Assembly: GCF_023148685.1 (NCBI RefSeq)
Contig: NZ_JAHXNL010000010.1
Coordinates: 62,001-126,000 of the forward strand
Direction of reading: 5' to 3'
Length of the DNA: 64,000 bases
Origin: Georgenia sp. EYE_87
Lineage (GTDB): Bacteria; Actinomycetota; Actinomycetes; Actinomycetales; Actinomycetaceae
Positions 13,745 to 21,720 of this stretch are shown here, piece after piece (within the stretch, counting starts at the first letter, position 1; each line of letters opens with the position of its first letter). Below the pieces are notes generated by a model. It saw only the letters and a program-made list of their open reading frames with translations. It did not search any database and was not told the origin of the DNA. Position numbers and translations under genes: made by a program.

Positions 13745-14688
13745 CGCGACTTCTGGTTCTGCTGCGCTCGCGGAGCCTACGCATCGGTTTCCTGCTCGCA
13801 GCCCTCGCGGCTGGTGTGTGGGCAGTGGGCTCGCAGTGGGGCGAAGTCCGCCTGGCGCTGGCCTCTATCCCGGTCAGCGCGGTATTCGGTGCCCTTGCAC
13901 TAAGTCTCGTCTACGTCGTGCTGACCATGGCGTCGTGGCGTGTCCTCCTTACCGACCTCGGCTCCCGGCTCAGTCTCGGCGCGGCGTCTCAGGTCTTCTT
14001 CGTCTCCCAGGTCGGGAAGTACATCCCGGGTGGCGTATGGAACGTCCTCGCCGCCGCCGAGATGGGGGCCGACCACGCGATCCCGCGCCGACGCTCGGTC
14101 TCCGTGATGGTCGTTTCGATCCTCGTGTCGATCGTCACCGGGCTGGCGCTCGCCGTGCTCGCCATGGTTCTTGCGCCCCCCAGGGTGGCCCGCGACTTCG
14201 GCTGGGTCGGATGGTTCCTCCCGTTGTTCGCTGTCGTGCTTGCACCACCAATGCTCAATCGGCTTCTCGGAATCGTGCTGCGGCTCACCCGCCGTCCGCC
14301 GCTCGAACGGCCACTGACGATGCGCGGCGTTACCCTCGCTAGCGTGTGGTCGCTCCTGGCCTGGGTCGTCGCCGGCGCTCAGGTATGGCTGCTCGCCGGC
14401 GCTCTTGGGCTCGAACTCTCGGTCGGGACCTTCGCGCTCGCAGTCGGCGGTTACGCCCTGGCATGGACTGCAGGCTTTCTGGTGGTCGTAGTGCCCGCCG
14501 GCGTCGGGGTTCGCGAGGCTGTCCTCGCGGCGGTTCTCGCCACCCACCTCGAGTCTGGCGCCGTCGTCGTGGTTGTACTGCTCAGCCGTGTGCTGTTGAC
14601 GGCCGCCGACCTCGCACTAGGGGTCACGGGGCTGGGGACCGGGCGGGCACGGCGTCGTGACACAGGAAGTCTGACGACCTCGTCATAG
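13741..14688 (+). CDS. Lysylphosphatidylglycerol-synthase-type transmembrane protein (UPF0104, putative flippase)
   Basis: 315 residues, ATG overlapping the previous stop by 4 bp. It is almost wholly hydrophobic, with seven or eight probable membrane helices. The SQVGKYIPGGVWNV motif early in the chain and the GVGVREAVLAAVL motif late in the chain are hallmarks of the transmembrane part of LPG synthase/UPF0104 proteins. The cytoplasmic transferase domain of MprF is absent. Related stand-alone proteins accompany glycosyltransferases in many actinobacteria and may move lipid-linked sugars; that role is inference here. It is the last gene of the rightward run. Confidence 0.8.
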   Translation: MTRLLVLLRSRSLRIGFLLAALAAGVWAVGSQWGEVRLALASIPVSAVFGALALSLVYVVLTMASWRVLLTDLGSRLSLGAASQVFFVSQVGKYIPGGVWNVLAAAEMGADHAIPRRRSVSVMVVSILVSIVTGLALAVLAMVLAPPRVARDFGWVGWFLPLFAVVLAPPMLNRLLGIVLRLTRRPPLERPLTMRGVTLASVWSLLAWVVAGAQVWLLAGALGLELSVGTFALAVGGYALAWTAGFLVVVVPAGVGVREAVLAAVLATHLESGAVVVVVLLSRVLLTAADLALGVTGLGTGRARRRDTGSLTTSS

Positions 14689-14948
14689 TGTGCCGGTACG
14701 CGTGGGCGATATGGCCGCCGCGCACAGCGAAACGAGACTGGGAATCAGTCGGTTCACCTATCGCGGCGCGGCCGGGAACCTCACCGCAGGGTTGGGGCCT
14801 TGCGGTCGAAATGTTCGAGGGCGACGCGCGTGCGACCCCCTCCCTTCCGAGCGATACCGCTGGATGCTCGTCAACGGCCCGCGGTCGGCTGCGAGATCAA
14901 GCCATGGCATCGGCCGCACGGCTTCATCCCGGAGCACTGGCACGTGGA
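14689..14948. other. Gap of 260 bp between convergent genes; possible gene remnant
   Basis: The flippase-like gene (+) and the rhamnosyltransferase-like gene (-) both end at this gap. No complete gene is visible. A short open stretch on the + strand near 14887-14957 translates to protein-like sequence (EIKPWHRPHGFIPEHWHVDY) without a credible start. It could be a remnant of a deleted gene or chance. No clear hairpin terminator was found. Confidence 0.3.
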
Positions 14949-15875
14949 CTACGTCCGCTGGCGAAGCGGCCCGGCGCGGTCGCGCAGTCCGTCGGCGATG
15001 CCTCGCGCCATAAAGACGGTGCGGCGGCGACGCGGCGCGGTGAGCAGGGCGTTGAAAGCCACGTACTTAGCCAGCCAAACGACGTAGCCGAGACGCCACC
15101 ATGGGCTCAGCAGACCAGAGCGGACCAGCAGGATGGTGTTACGCGCGAGGTAGTAGGTGCGCACGGGGGAGTGGACGTGCACCTCCTGCGCACGCCCCGG
15201 CAGCTTGGTCAGGCGGTCGCCGAGCTCGTGGGCGAGGTGCGCGTCGGTCACGGCGAACAGCGTGTAGCCTGCACGCCGCGCCCGCAGCCCCCACTCGAGA
15301 TCGACATGGTCGATGAACCATGCGGCGTTCATGTCCCCGACCTCGTCCAGCGCCTCCATCTCGATGAGGCAGCCCGAGGCGATGAGGAACGCCGCGTCCA
15401 CCATCCCGTCGTGCGCCTCCTGCGGCCGCGCCCGGCGCGGGCCCCAGCGCCGGGCCGCGTACACCATTTGCTCGGAGCTGGACCGGGTGTCGCTCGAGAC
15501 CGGACCGACGGCCGCGACCCGGCCCCGCGACGCGGCGGCGCGGCGGAAACCGCTGACCAGCCGGTCCACCATGTCCGCGGCCGGGAGGGAGTCCTGGTCG
15601 GAGAGGAGGACCGCGTCGGCCGCGAGCTCCCGGGCGCGCGCGATGCCGACGTTCTGCGCGTGAGCGATCCCGAGGTTCTCACCCAGCTCGACGAGCTCGG
15701 CGCCGACGTCGAGGCACAGCCGGCCGAGCTCGGCACGTGCGGGCTCGGGAGAGCCGTTGTCGACCACGACCACGTGGGCGCACTGCCCGGCGAGCGCGGT
15801 GAGCAGCGGGCCGGTGTGGCGCGGGTCGGGTCGGTACGTCACCACGACGGCGACGACGCGCGGGTTCTCGATCAC
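14949..15875 (-). CDS. Family 2 glycosyltransferase, rhamnosyltransferase-like
   Basis: 308 residues. A GT-A domain starts at VAVVVTYRPDPRHTGPLLTA, with VVVDNGSPEPAR, GIAHAQNVGIARA and the LLSDQDSL metal/donor motif. FIDHVDLEWGLRARRAGY and the following histidines match bacterial rhamnosyltransferases. Its ATG overlaps the stop of rmlC by 4 bp, so it is made together with the enzyme that completes the rhamnose precursor ring chemistry. That pairing supports dTDP-L-rhamnose as the donor (inference). The C-terminus is hydrophobic and basic, suggesting peripheral membrane association. Confidence 0.85.
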   Translation of the reverse strand: MIENPRVVAVVVTYRPDPRHTGPLLTALAGQCAHVVVVDNGSPEPARAELGRLCLDVGAELVELGENLGIAHAQNVGIARARELAADAVLLSDQDSLPAADMVDRLVSGFRRAAASRGRVAAVGPVSSDTRSSSEQMVYAARRWGPRRARPQEAHDGMVDAAFLIASGCLIEMEALDEVGDMNAAWFIDHVDLEWGLRARRAGYTLFAVTDAHLAHELGDRLTKLPGRAQEVHVHSPVRTYYLARNTILLVRSGLLSPWWRLGYVVWLAKYVAFNALLTAPRRRRTVFMARGIADGLRDRAGPLRQRT

Positions 15876-16489
15876 GCGCGCAGGGAGGCGAGGTACTCCT
15901 GCACCTGGTCGTACCGGGGGAGGATCCCCTGCTCCTGGGCGGTCATCAGGTCGGGCGCGTCGGTGTCCTTCTCCGAGAGCAGGAGCTCGAGCGGGGAACC
16001 GTCACGGCCCGTCGTCGGCCAGTCGATGGCGACGGTCGGGCACAGCGGGTTGACGCCGTGCTCGCGGCCGGGGGCATAGGGGGCGGAGCAGAGGTAGACG
16101 ACGGTGGAGTCGTCCTCGAGCGAGCAGAAGGCGTGCCCGAGACCCTCCGAGAGGTAGATCGCCCGCCGGTCGACGTCGTCGAGCAGCACGCTGTCCCACT
16201 GGCCGAAGGTGGGGGAGCCGACCCGGATGTCGACGACGAAGTCGAGCACGGCCCCGCGCGGGCACATGACGTACTTGGCCTGCGACGGCGGGACGTCGGC
16301 GAAGTGGATCCCGCGCACCACGCCAGCCGCGGAGACCGAGGAGTTGGCCTGCTTCAGGCTCAGGGGGTGCCCGACCGCCTCGACGAAGGGGCCCTCCTTG
16401 AACGCCTCGAGGAACACCCCTCTCGGGTCGCCGAACAGCTTCGGGGTGATCTCCCACGAACCGGGAACCTTCAGCTCACGGAACTCCAC
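15872..16489 (-). CDS. rmlC: dTDP-4-dehydrorhamnose 3,5-epimerase
   Basis: 205 residues. It epimerises dTDP-4-keto-6-deoxyglucose at C3 and C5, the third step to dTDP-L-rhamnose. The cupin-fold signature is present: FGDPRGVFLEAF, KQANSSVSAAGVVRGIHF (catalytic His in RGIH), AVLDFVVDIRVGSPTFGQW, and SEGLGHAFCSLEDDSTVVYLCS. The family usually reads RGLHYQ; here it is RGIHFA, a conservative change. An AGGAGGAGAT ribosome site lies just upstream on this strand. The gene couples to the following rhamnosyltransferase-like gene by an ATGA overlap. Confidence 0.95.
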   Translation of the reverse strand: MEFRELKVPGSWEITPKLFGDPRGVFLEAFKEGPFVEAVGHPLSLKQANSSVSAAGVVRGIHFADVPPSQAKYVMCPRGAVLDFVVDIRVGSPTFGQWDSVLLDDVDRRAIYLSEGLGHAFCSLEDDSTVVYLCSAPYAPGREHGVNPLCPTVAIDWPTTGRDGSPLELLLSEKDTDAPDLMTAQEQGILPRYDQVQEYLASLRA

Positions 16490-16566
16490 ATCTCCTCCTC
16501 CTGGCCCCTACGGGAGCTACGCCGGTGCCTCCGGAGCGCCCGGCGGCTGCCCCAGCGTATCGATCG

Positions 16567-18504
16567 TCAAGGGAGTCGTCGCACGCCGAGCGTGTCGGTG
16601 CCGTTACCGTCCCAGTCGCCCACCAGAACGATGTCCGTCGCACGTCCGAAGCTCAGCACGCGGTCTGCCGCGCCGCTTGCGATCGTGTTCTTGATGTGGA
16701 ACTGGTTGCCCCGCCTCACGGTGAAGGTGTCCGTGCCGTTCCCGTCCCAGTCCCCGGCGTATACGTCGTCGGTGGCACGACCGTAAGGAACGACGGTGTC
16801 GGCGGCTCCGCCGGAGATCGAGTTCTTCACGTGGTACAGGTTGCCCCGGCGGACGGCGAACGTGTCTGTATCGTTGCCGTCCCAGTCTCCGACCACGACG
16901 GCGTCGCTCGCTCGCCCGTACGCGATGACCTTGTCCGCCGGTCCGCCGGTGACCGAGTTCTTTACGTGGTACTCGTTGCCGCGCCGTACGGCGAAGGTGT
17001 CCTTGCCGTCACCGTCCCAGTCGCCGACGAGCACCGTGTCACCGGGACGGCCGTAGGCGAATGTCACGTCCGCCTGGCCACCACGCAGTGTGTTCGTGAC
17101 GAAGAATGTGTTGGCGCGCCGCACGGCGAGTGTGTCCGTGCCGTCGCCGTCCCAGTCGCCGACGAACACCTCGTCGGTGTACCTGCCGTACTGGAACTCG
17201 TGGTTGGCCTCCGACGTCCAGGCATCGTTGAGGAAGAAGCCGTAGCGCAACTGGGGAGGAGCGGTCGGCCGCCACCAGTGGGAGAACATCCTGAAGGCGG
17301 CGTCCCCGGTCGAGGTCAGTTCAACGTTCTCGGTCGTGCACTCAAGGCGTATCTTCTGAATGCGACCACCAAGCTCGCCGTTGCCGTCGCGGGAGACGAC
17401 GACGAGGTTGCGCAGGCTGCCGCCGGAGGGGCACTTCTTCGCGACCGTGCTGACCTGCAGACGGTCGGTCCAGCGCGTCCGGGAGTCCCCGGTCGCGGTG
17501 CCGGTGTAGGGGTCGGGCCGCGCGACGAGGTAGGGCTTGCTGCCCTGCCGCGAGTAGCCACCGTTGGTGGCGGAGAACTGGGTGAAGGCGACCTGCCCGT
17601 CGTACCAACGGACCTCGCCCGCCGTGTCGCTGACGGCCTTGTCGGTGCTGGCCGCCTCCTTGGACGCCGGCTTGAAGTCCGCGCCGTCGGCGACGACGGC
17701 GGCACGCCCGCCGTAGACCTGGCACTGGGTCGTGTCGCAGGTGTCGAAGTGCTTGGCCTTGTGCTCGGTCAGGGCGTAGCTGCGGGCCGCGACGGCCTGC
17801 GCCCGGAGCGCGTCGGCGTGCCAGCCCGACGGGGACTCCCGGGGCACGACGCCGCGCAGGTAGTCCTCGAGCGGGAGGTGGTTGACGACGTCGAACGCCG
17901 TGGGGACCGACGCGCTGCCGACCAGGCGCAAGTTCCCGCGGTACCAGGTGCCGTCCGTCTCGTCCTGACGCGGAAAGACGGCCACGCCATCGCCGGTGGA
18001 GAACGTGAGCTGGCTGGCGCTCGACGTGTAGGTCGCCCGGACCGTGCCGTTGATCCGGTCGCGCTGCTCGATGGTGTACCCGGGAGCGTCCCGCCTGACC
18101 GTGAAGCGCCCCACGGCCTCGTTGACCACCCGGGCGCCGGTGGTCGAGTCCGTGACGGTCATCTTCTGCCCGGCCGGAACACCGAGGGTGACCGTGCCCG
18201 TCGGTGCGTAGGCGGTCAGCGCGACCCGGATGTCCGAGTTGGGCACCGTGCTCATCGTCGTGCCGGGGTAGTAGAAGTCCAGGATCGAGCGATACCCGAC
18301 GCCCTGCTGCGCCGCGCCGAGCGCGCCCCACTGGGACATGCCGATGCCGTGGCCCCAGCCGCGCCCGTCGACGTCCCAGTAGCCGCTGGCCGGCGCCGGG
18401 TAGACCTCCTCGGCGGCGGCAGCCGGCCGGGCGCCGGTGACGACGCCGGCGAGGGCGAGGGTGCCCGCCAGCGCGACGGAGGCAAGCAGTCGAACGGTTC
18501 GCAT
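16567..18504 (-). CDS. Secreted SpoIID/LytB-domain protein with five-blade repeat module
   Basis: 645 residues from ATG 18504, with AAAGGA five bases upstream. The signal peptide ends at ARPAAAA. The YWDVDGRGWGHGIGMSQWGA and HLPLEDYLRGVVPRESPSGW segments and AQAVAARSYAL define a SpoIID/LytB domain (about residues 45-400), a family that cleaves denuded peptidoglycan glycan strands or stimulates amidases. The C-terminal ~215 residues hold five GDWDGDG/GDWDGNG repeats, the last ending DTLGVRRLP. The repeats are the same type as in the amidase at 6407-8638. An amidase and a SpoIID protein sharing one module suggests common envelope targeting (inference). Confidence 0.88.
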   Translation of the reverse strand: MRTVRLLASVALAGTLALAGVVTGARPAAAAEEVYPAPASGYWDVDGRGWGHGIGMSQWGALGAAQQGVGYRSILDFYYPGTTMSTVPNSDIRVALTAYAPTGTVTLGVPAGQKMTVTDSTTGARVVNEAVGRFTVRRDAPGYTIEQRDRINGTVRATYTSSASQLTFSTGDGVAVFPRQDETDGTWYRGNLRLVGSASVPTAFDVVNHLPLEDYLRGVVPRESPSGWHADALRAQAVAARSYALTEHKAKHFDTCDTTQCQVYGGRAAVVADGADFKPASKEAASTDKAVSDTAGEVRWYDGQVAFTQFSATNGGYSRQGSKPYLVARPDPYTGTATGDSRTRWTDRLQVSTVAKKCPSGGSLRNLVVVSRDGNGELGGRIQKIRLECTTENVELTSTGDAAFRMFSHWWRPTAPPQLRYGFFLNDAWTSEANHEFQYGRYTDEVFVGDWDGDGTDTLAVRRANTFFVTNTLRGGQADVTFAYGRPGDTVLVGDWDGDGKDTFAVRRGNEYHVKNSVTGGPADKVIAYGRASDAVVVGDWDGNDTDTFAVRRGNLYHVKNSISGGAADTVVPYGRATDDVYAGDWDGNGTDTFTVRRGNQFHIKNTIASGAADRVLSFGRATDIVLVGDWDGNGTDTLGVRRLP

Positions 18505-18683
18505 GGAGGTCCTTTGTCGAGCGACGAGGAGGGGCGTTGGCGGACCCGCTCGTCTCCGGGTTCTTGATGCGGCGTGCGGGTGGTTTCGGAGGTCGGCCTC
18601 ACGGTATCGCGCGCGGGGTGATAACGGACAGGGGTCTGCGCCTCACCCGGGAGACGCCGCGCCCTGCCCGGCCCGCCGCTCGT

Positions 18684-18689
18684 TAGGCT
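18684..18689 (+). promoter_or_regulatory. Candidate -10 box of rmlD
   Basis: TAGGCT lies 30 bp upstream of the rmlD ATG, and a GAAAGGGCGAC ribosome site lies between them. TAGGCT-type hexamers recur upstream of other genes in this window. No good -35 box is evident. Confidence 0.4.
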
Positions 18690-18719
18690 GCTCAGGAATT
18701 CGCGACGAAAGGGCGACAG

Positions 18720-19565
18720 ATGCGTTGGTTAGTGACGGGTGCTGCCGGGATGCTGGGCACCGACCTGGTCGAACGGCTCAACACGGCGCACGAGGTGCGC
18801 GCCACGAGGCACGCCGACCTCGACATCACGGACGAGCGCTCGGTCGCCGCGGCGGTGCGTGACGTGGACGTCGTCGTCAACTGTGCGGCGTGGACCGCGG
18901 TGGACGACGCGGAGACCGACGAGGCGGCGGCGTTCACCCTCAACGCGGTCGGCCCGCAGCTCCTCGCCCGCGCCGCGCACCGGGCCGGGGCCCGGATGGT
19001 GCAGATCTCGACGGACTACGTCTTCGACGGCAGCGCGACGGAGCCCTACGCCGAGGACGCGCCGCTCGCTCCGGCGTCGGCCTACGGGCGGACCAAGGGG
19101 GCCGGCGAGTGGGCGGTGCGGGCGGAGTCCCCGGACCACCTCGTCGTGCGCACGGCCTGGCTCTACGGCGCGCACGGAGGCTGCTTCCCGAAGACGATGG
19201 CGCGACTGGCCGCGGACCGCGACGAGCTCCAGGTGGTGGCGGACCAGGTCGGGCAGCCCACCTGGACGGTCGACGTCGCCGACCTCGTGGTGCGTCTGGT
19301 GGAAGCCGGCGCACCCTCCGGCACCTACCACGCCACCTCGGGTGGCCAGGTGTCCTGGCACGGGTTCACGCAGCGCATCGTCGCCGCGCTGGGCAAGGAC
19401 CCGGCCATGGTCCGGGAGACGACGTCGGACGCCTTCGTGCGCCCGGCGCCACGGCCCGCGTACAGCGTGCTCGGCCACGAGGCGCTCGAGCGTGCCGGGG
19501 TCGCCCCGATCGGCGCCTGGGACGAGCGATGGGACGCTGCGGCGTCGACCGTCCTGGCTGGCTGA
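18720..19565 (+). CDS. rmlD: dTDP-4-dehydrorhamnose reductase
   Basis: 281 residues. It reduces dTDP-4-keto-L-rhamnose with NAD(P)H, the last step of dTDP-L-rhamnose synthesis. The NAD(P)-binding motif is GAAGMLGTDL; NCAAWTAVDDAE, QISTDYVFDG and the catalytic AYGRTKGAGEW (Tyr and Lys four apart) are all intact. Length is normal. It stands alone on the + strand between two leftward repeat-protein genes, divergent from the SpoIID gene across a 215-bp gap. Confidence 0.95.
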   Translation: MRWLVTGAAGMLGTDLVERLNTAHEVRATRHADLDITDERSVAAAVRDVDVVVNCAAWTAVDDAETDEAAAFTLNAVGPQLLARAAHRAGARMVQISTDYVFDGSATEPYAEDAPLAPASAYGRTKGAGEWAVRAESPDHLVVRTAWLYGAHGGCFPKTMARLAADRDELQVVADQVGQPTWTVDVADLVVRLVEAGAPSGTYHATSGGQVSWHGFTQRIVAALGKDPAMVRETTSDAFVRPAPRPAYSVLGHEALERAGVAPIGAWDERWDAAASTVLAG

Positions 19566-19586
19566 GCCGCTCGCTCCGGGGCCGCT

Positions 19587-20663
19587 TCAGTCTGACCAGA
19601 TGCTGTACTCCGTGACGAGCCAGCGCTGCCCGTCCCACGTCAGCGCCGTGGTCCCGACCGCCTGGTGGTCGAAGTCCTCCGCGTCCACCTTGCACACCGC
19701 TGTCGTGGCGGTCGGTGTCAGGCACTCGCCCACCGAGAACGGCCCCTGCACCTCGTAGAACTCGCCGAAGGCGTACATCATCTCTCTGGCCGCGTCGGGG
19801 GACGCCCAGCGGGCCAGCTCCGCCTCGTCGAGGGCCACGGCCGCCGCGACGGCGCGCTCCGCCACACCGCGGTAGAGCTCGTTCCGCCGCACGCCCAGCG
19901 AGTCCCGCCCGTCACCGTTCCAGTCGCCCACGAGCGTGGTGTCGCTCGCGCGACCGTAGACGACCGTCATGTCGGCCGGTCCTGGACGGATCTCGTTGGC
20001 GACGAAGTACTGGGCGCCCCGCCGGACCGTGAACGTGTCGTCCTCGTCGCCGTCCCAGTCGCCGACGTAGACCGTGTCGGTGGTCCTGCCGTAGACGGCC
20101 ACCCGGTCGGCCGCACCCGGGGTAAGCGAGTTCTTCACGTGGTACGCCGACCCACGGCGCACGGCGAACGTGTCGTCCCCGTCGCCGTCCCAGTCCCCGA
20201 CCAGCACCACGTCGTCCGCGCGCCCGTAGACGACGACGTCGTCCGCCGGTCCGCCGGAGAGGGAGTTCTTCACGTGGTAGGCGGCGCCGCGGCGGACGGC
20301 CAGCGTGTCGGTGCCGTCCCCGTCCCAGTCCCCCACGAGGACCACGTCGTCCGGCCGGCCGTAGGTGACGACGCGGTCCGCCCCACCGCCGCCGTGAGCG
20401 TTGCGGAAGTAGTAGGTCGCTCCCCGGCGGACGGCGAGGGTGTCCGTGCCGTCGCCGTCCCAGTCACCCACATAGATGCGGTCGGACGGACGACCGTACG
20501 AGTACGTCAGGTCCGCCCGGGTCGAGAAGGTGTTGGAGAGGTGGTAGTCGCTGCCGGAGCCGCCCACCTCGCCGCCCTTGGCTGCCGCCGGGCCCGCCGT
20601 GAGAGCCACGGCAGAAAGGGCACCGACGGCCGCCACAGCCGTCACACGTCGAGACGTCATCAT
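19587..20663 (-). CDS. Secreted five-blade repeat protein with short unknown C-terminal domain
   Basis: 358 residues from ATG 20663 (a second in-frame ATG follows directly); GGGGAGAG precedes it. The signal peptide ends at GPAAAKGG. The mature protein is almost entirely the five-repeat module: five GDWDGDG-type blades of about 45 residues, from DYHLSNTFSTRADLTYSYGR to DSLGVRRNELY. About 110 residues follow with no recognised domain; they contain two cysteines (VGECLTPTATTAVCKVDAED) that may form a disulphide, then WDGQRWLVTEYSIW. This is the smallest protein with the module in this window. Confidence 0.85.
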   Translation of the reverse strand: MMTSRRVTAVAAVGALSAVALTAGPAAAKGGEVGGSGSDYHLSNTFSTRADLTYSYGRPSDRIYVGDWDGDGTDTLAVRRGATYYFRNAHGGGGADRVVTYGRPDDVVLVGDWDGDGTDTLAVRRGAAYHVKNSLSGGPADDVVVYGRADDVVLVGDWDGDGDDTFAVRRGSAYHVKNSLTPGAADRVAVYGRTTDTVYVGDWDGDEDDTFTVRRGAQYFVANEIRPGPADMTVVYGRASDTTLVGDWNGDGRDSLGVRRNELYRGVAERAVAAAVALDEAELARWASPDAAREMMYAFGEFYEVQGPFSVGECLTPTATTAVCKVDAEDFDHQAVGTTALTWDGQRWLVTEYSIWSD

Positions 20664-20755
20664 CTCTCCCCAGATCGGGTCGGGCCTCCCCGCCGGCGCC
20701 CGCTCGAGCGTTCACCACGTTAACCGACCCGGGGCGCGTTGCACAGGGCGTGAGA

Positions 20756-21625
20756 TCAGAGGCGGTGCGTCAGCAGCGCCATCAGGTACTCGCCGTACCC
20801 GGACTTGCGCAGCGGTTCCGCGCGCTCGGCGAGCTCGTCGTCGGAGAGCCAGCCCTTGCGCCAGGCGACCTCCTCGGGGCAGCCGATCTTCAGGCCCTGC
20901 CGGGCCTCGACCGTGCGGACGAAGGCGGTGGCGTCGGCCAGGGAGTCGAAGGTGCCGGTGTCGAGCCACGCGGTGCCGCGGGGGAGGACCTCAACCTTGA
21001 GCCGACCCTGCTCGAGGTAGGCCTTGTTGACGTCCGTGATCTCGTACTCCCCCCGGGCCGAGGGTTCGAGGTTCTTGGCGATCTCGACGACGTCGTTGTC
21101 GTAGAAGTACAGCCCGGGCACGGCGTAGGAGCTCTTGGGCTCGGCGGGCTTCTCCTCGAGGGAGATCGCCCGGAAGTCCTCGTCGAACTCGACGACGCCG
21201 TACGCCGTCGGGTCGGAGACGTGGTAGGCGAAGACGGCTCCGCCGTCGATGTTCTCGAAGCGGGCGAGGGTCTTGCCCATGCCGGGGCCGGAGAAGATGT
21301 TGTCGCCGAGCACCAGGGCGGCGGAGTCCTCGCCGACGAACTCCTCGCCCAGGACGAAGGCCTGCGCGAGCCCGTTGGGGACATCCTGGACGGTGTAGGA
21401 GATCGAGATGCCGAACTGGGAGCCGTCGCCCAGGAGGCGGCGGAAGGACTCGGCGTCGTGCGGGGTGGTGATCACGAGCACGTCGCGGATCCCGGCGAGC
21501 ATCAGGGTGGTCAACGGGTAGTAGACCATCGGCTTGTCGTAGACCGGGACGAGCTGCTTGCTGACGCCCTGGGTGATCGGGTGCAACCGGGTGCCGGACC
21601 CGCCGGCCAGAATGATTCCTCGCAT
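20756..21625 (-). CDS. rmlA: Glucose-1-phosphate thymidylyltransferase
   Basis: 289 residues. It makes dTDP-glucose from dTTP and glucose-1-phosphate, the entry step of the rhamnose pathway. The nucleotide-binding start [20 protein letters not shown] is followed by [26 protein letters not shown] and the [20 protein letters not shown] segment, all typical of RmlA. The conserved C-terminal GWLSDDEL region is present. It lies between two genes for five-blade secreted proteins, with gaps of 92 and 95 bp, so it may share transcription with them. Confidence 0.96.
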   Translation of the reverse strand: MRGIILAGGSGTRLHPITQGVSKQLVPVYDKPMVYYPLTTLMLAGIRDVLVITTPHDAESFRRLLGDGSQFGISISYTVQDVPNGLAQAFVLGEEFVGEDSAALVLGDNIFSGPGMGKTLARFENIDGGAVFAYHVSDPTAYGVVEFDEDFRAISLEEKPAEPKSSYAVPGLYFYDNDVVEIAKNLEPSARGEYEITDVNKAYLEQGRLKVEVLPRGTAWLDTGTFDSLADATAFVRTVEARQGLKIGCPEEVAWRKGWLSDDELAERAEPLRKSGYGEYLMALLTHRL

Positions 21626-21720
21626 GGGCCCCTAGTCTGCCGCATCGGACTCTGCCCGGCCGACGCGGCTTCCGGGACCCGTGGGGCGGGGACTGCCGTC
21701 GATGCGCCGCCGCGAGGGCG

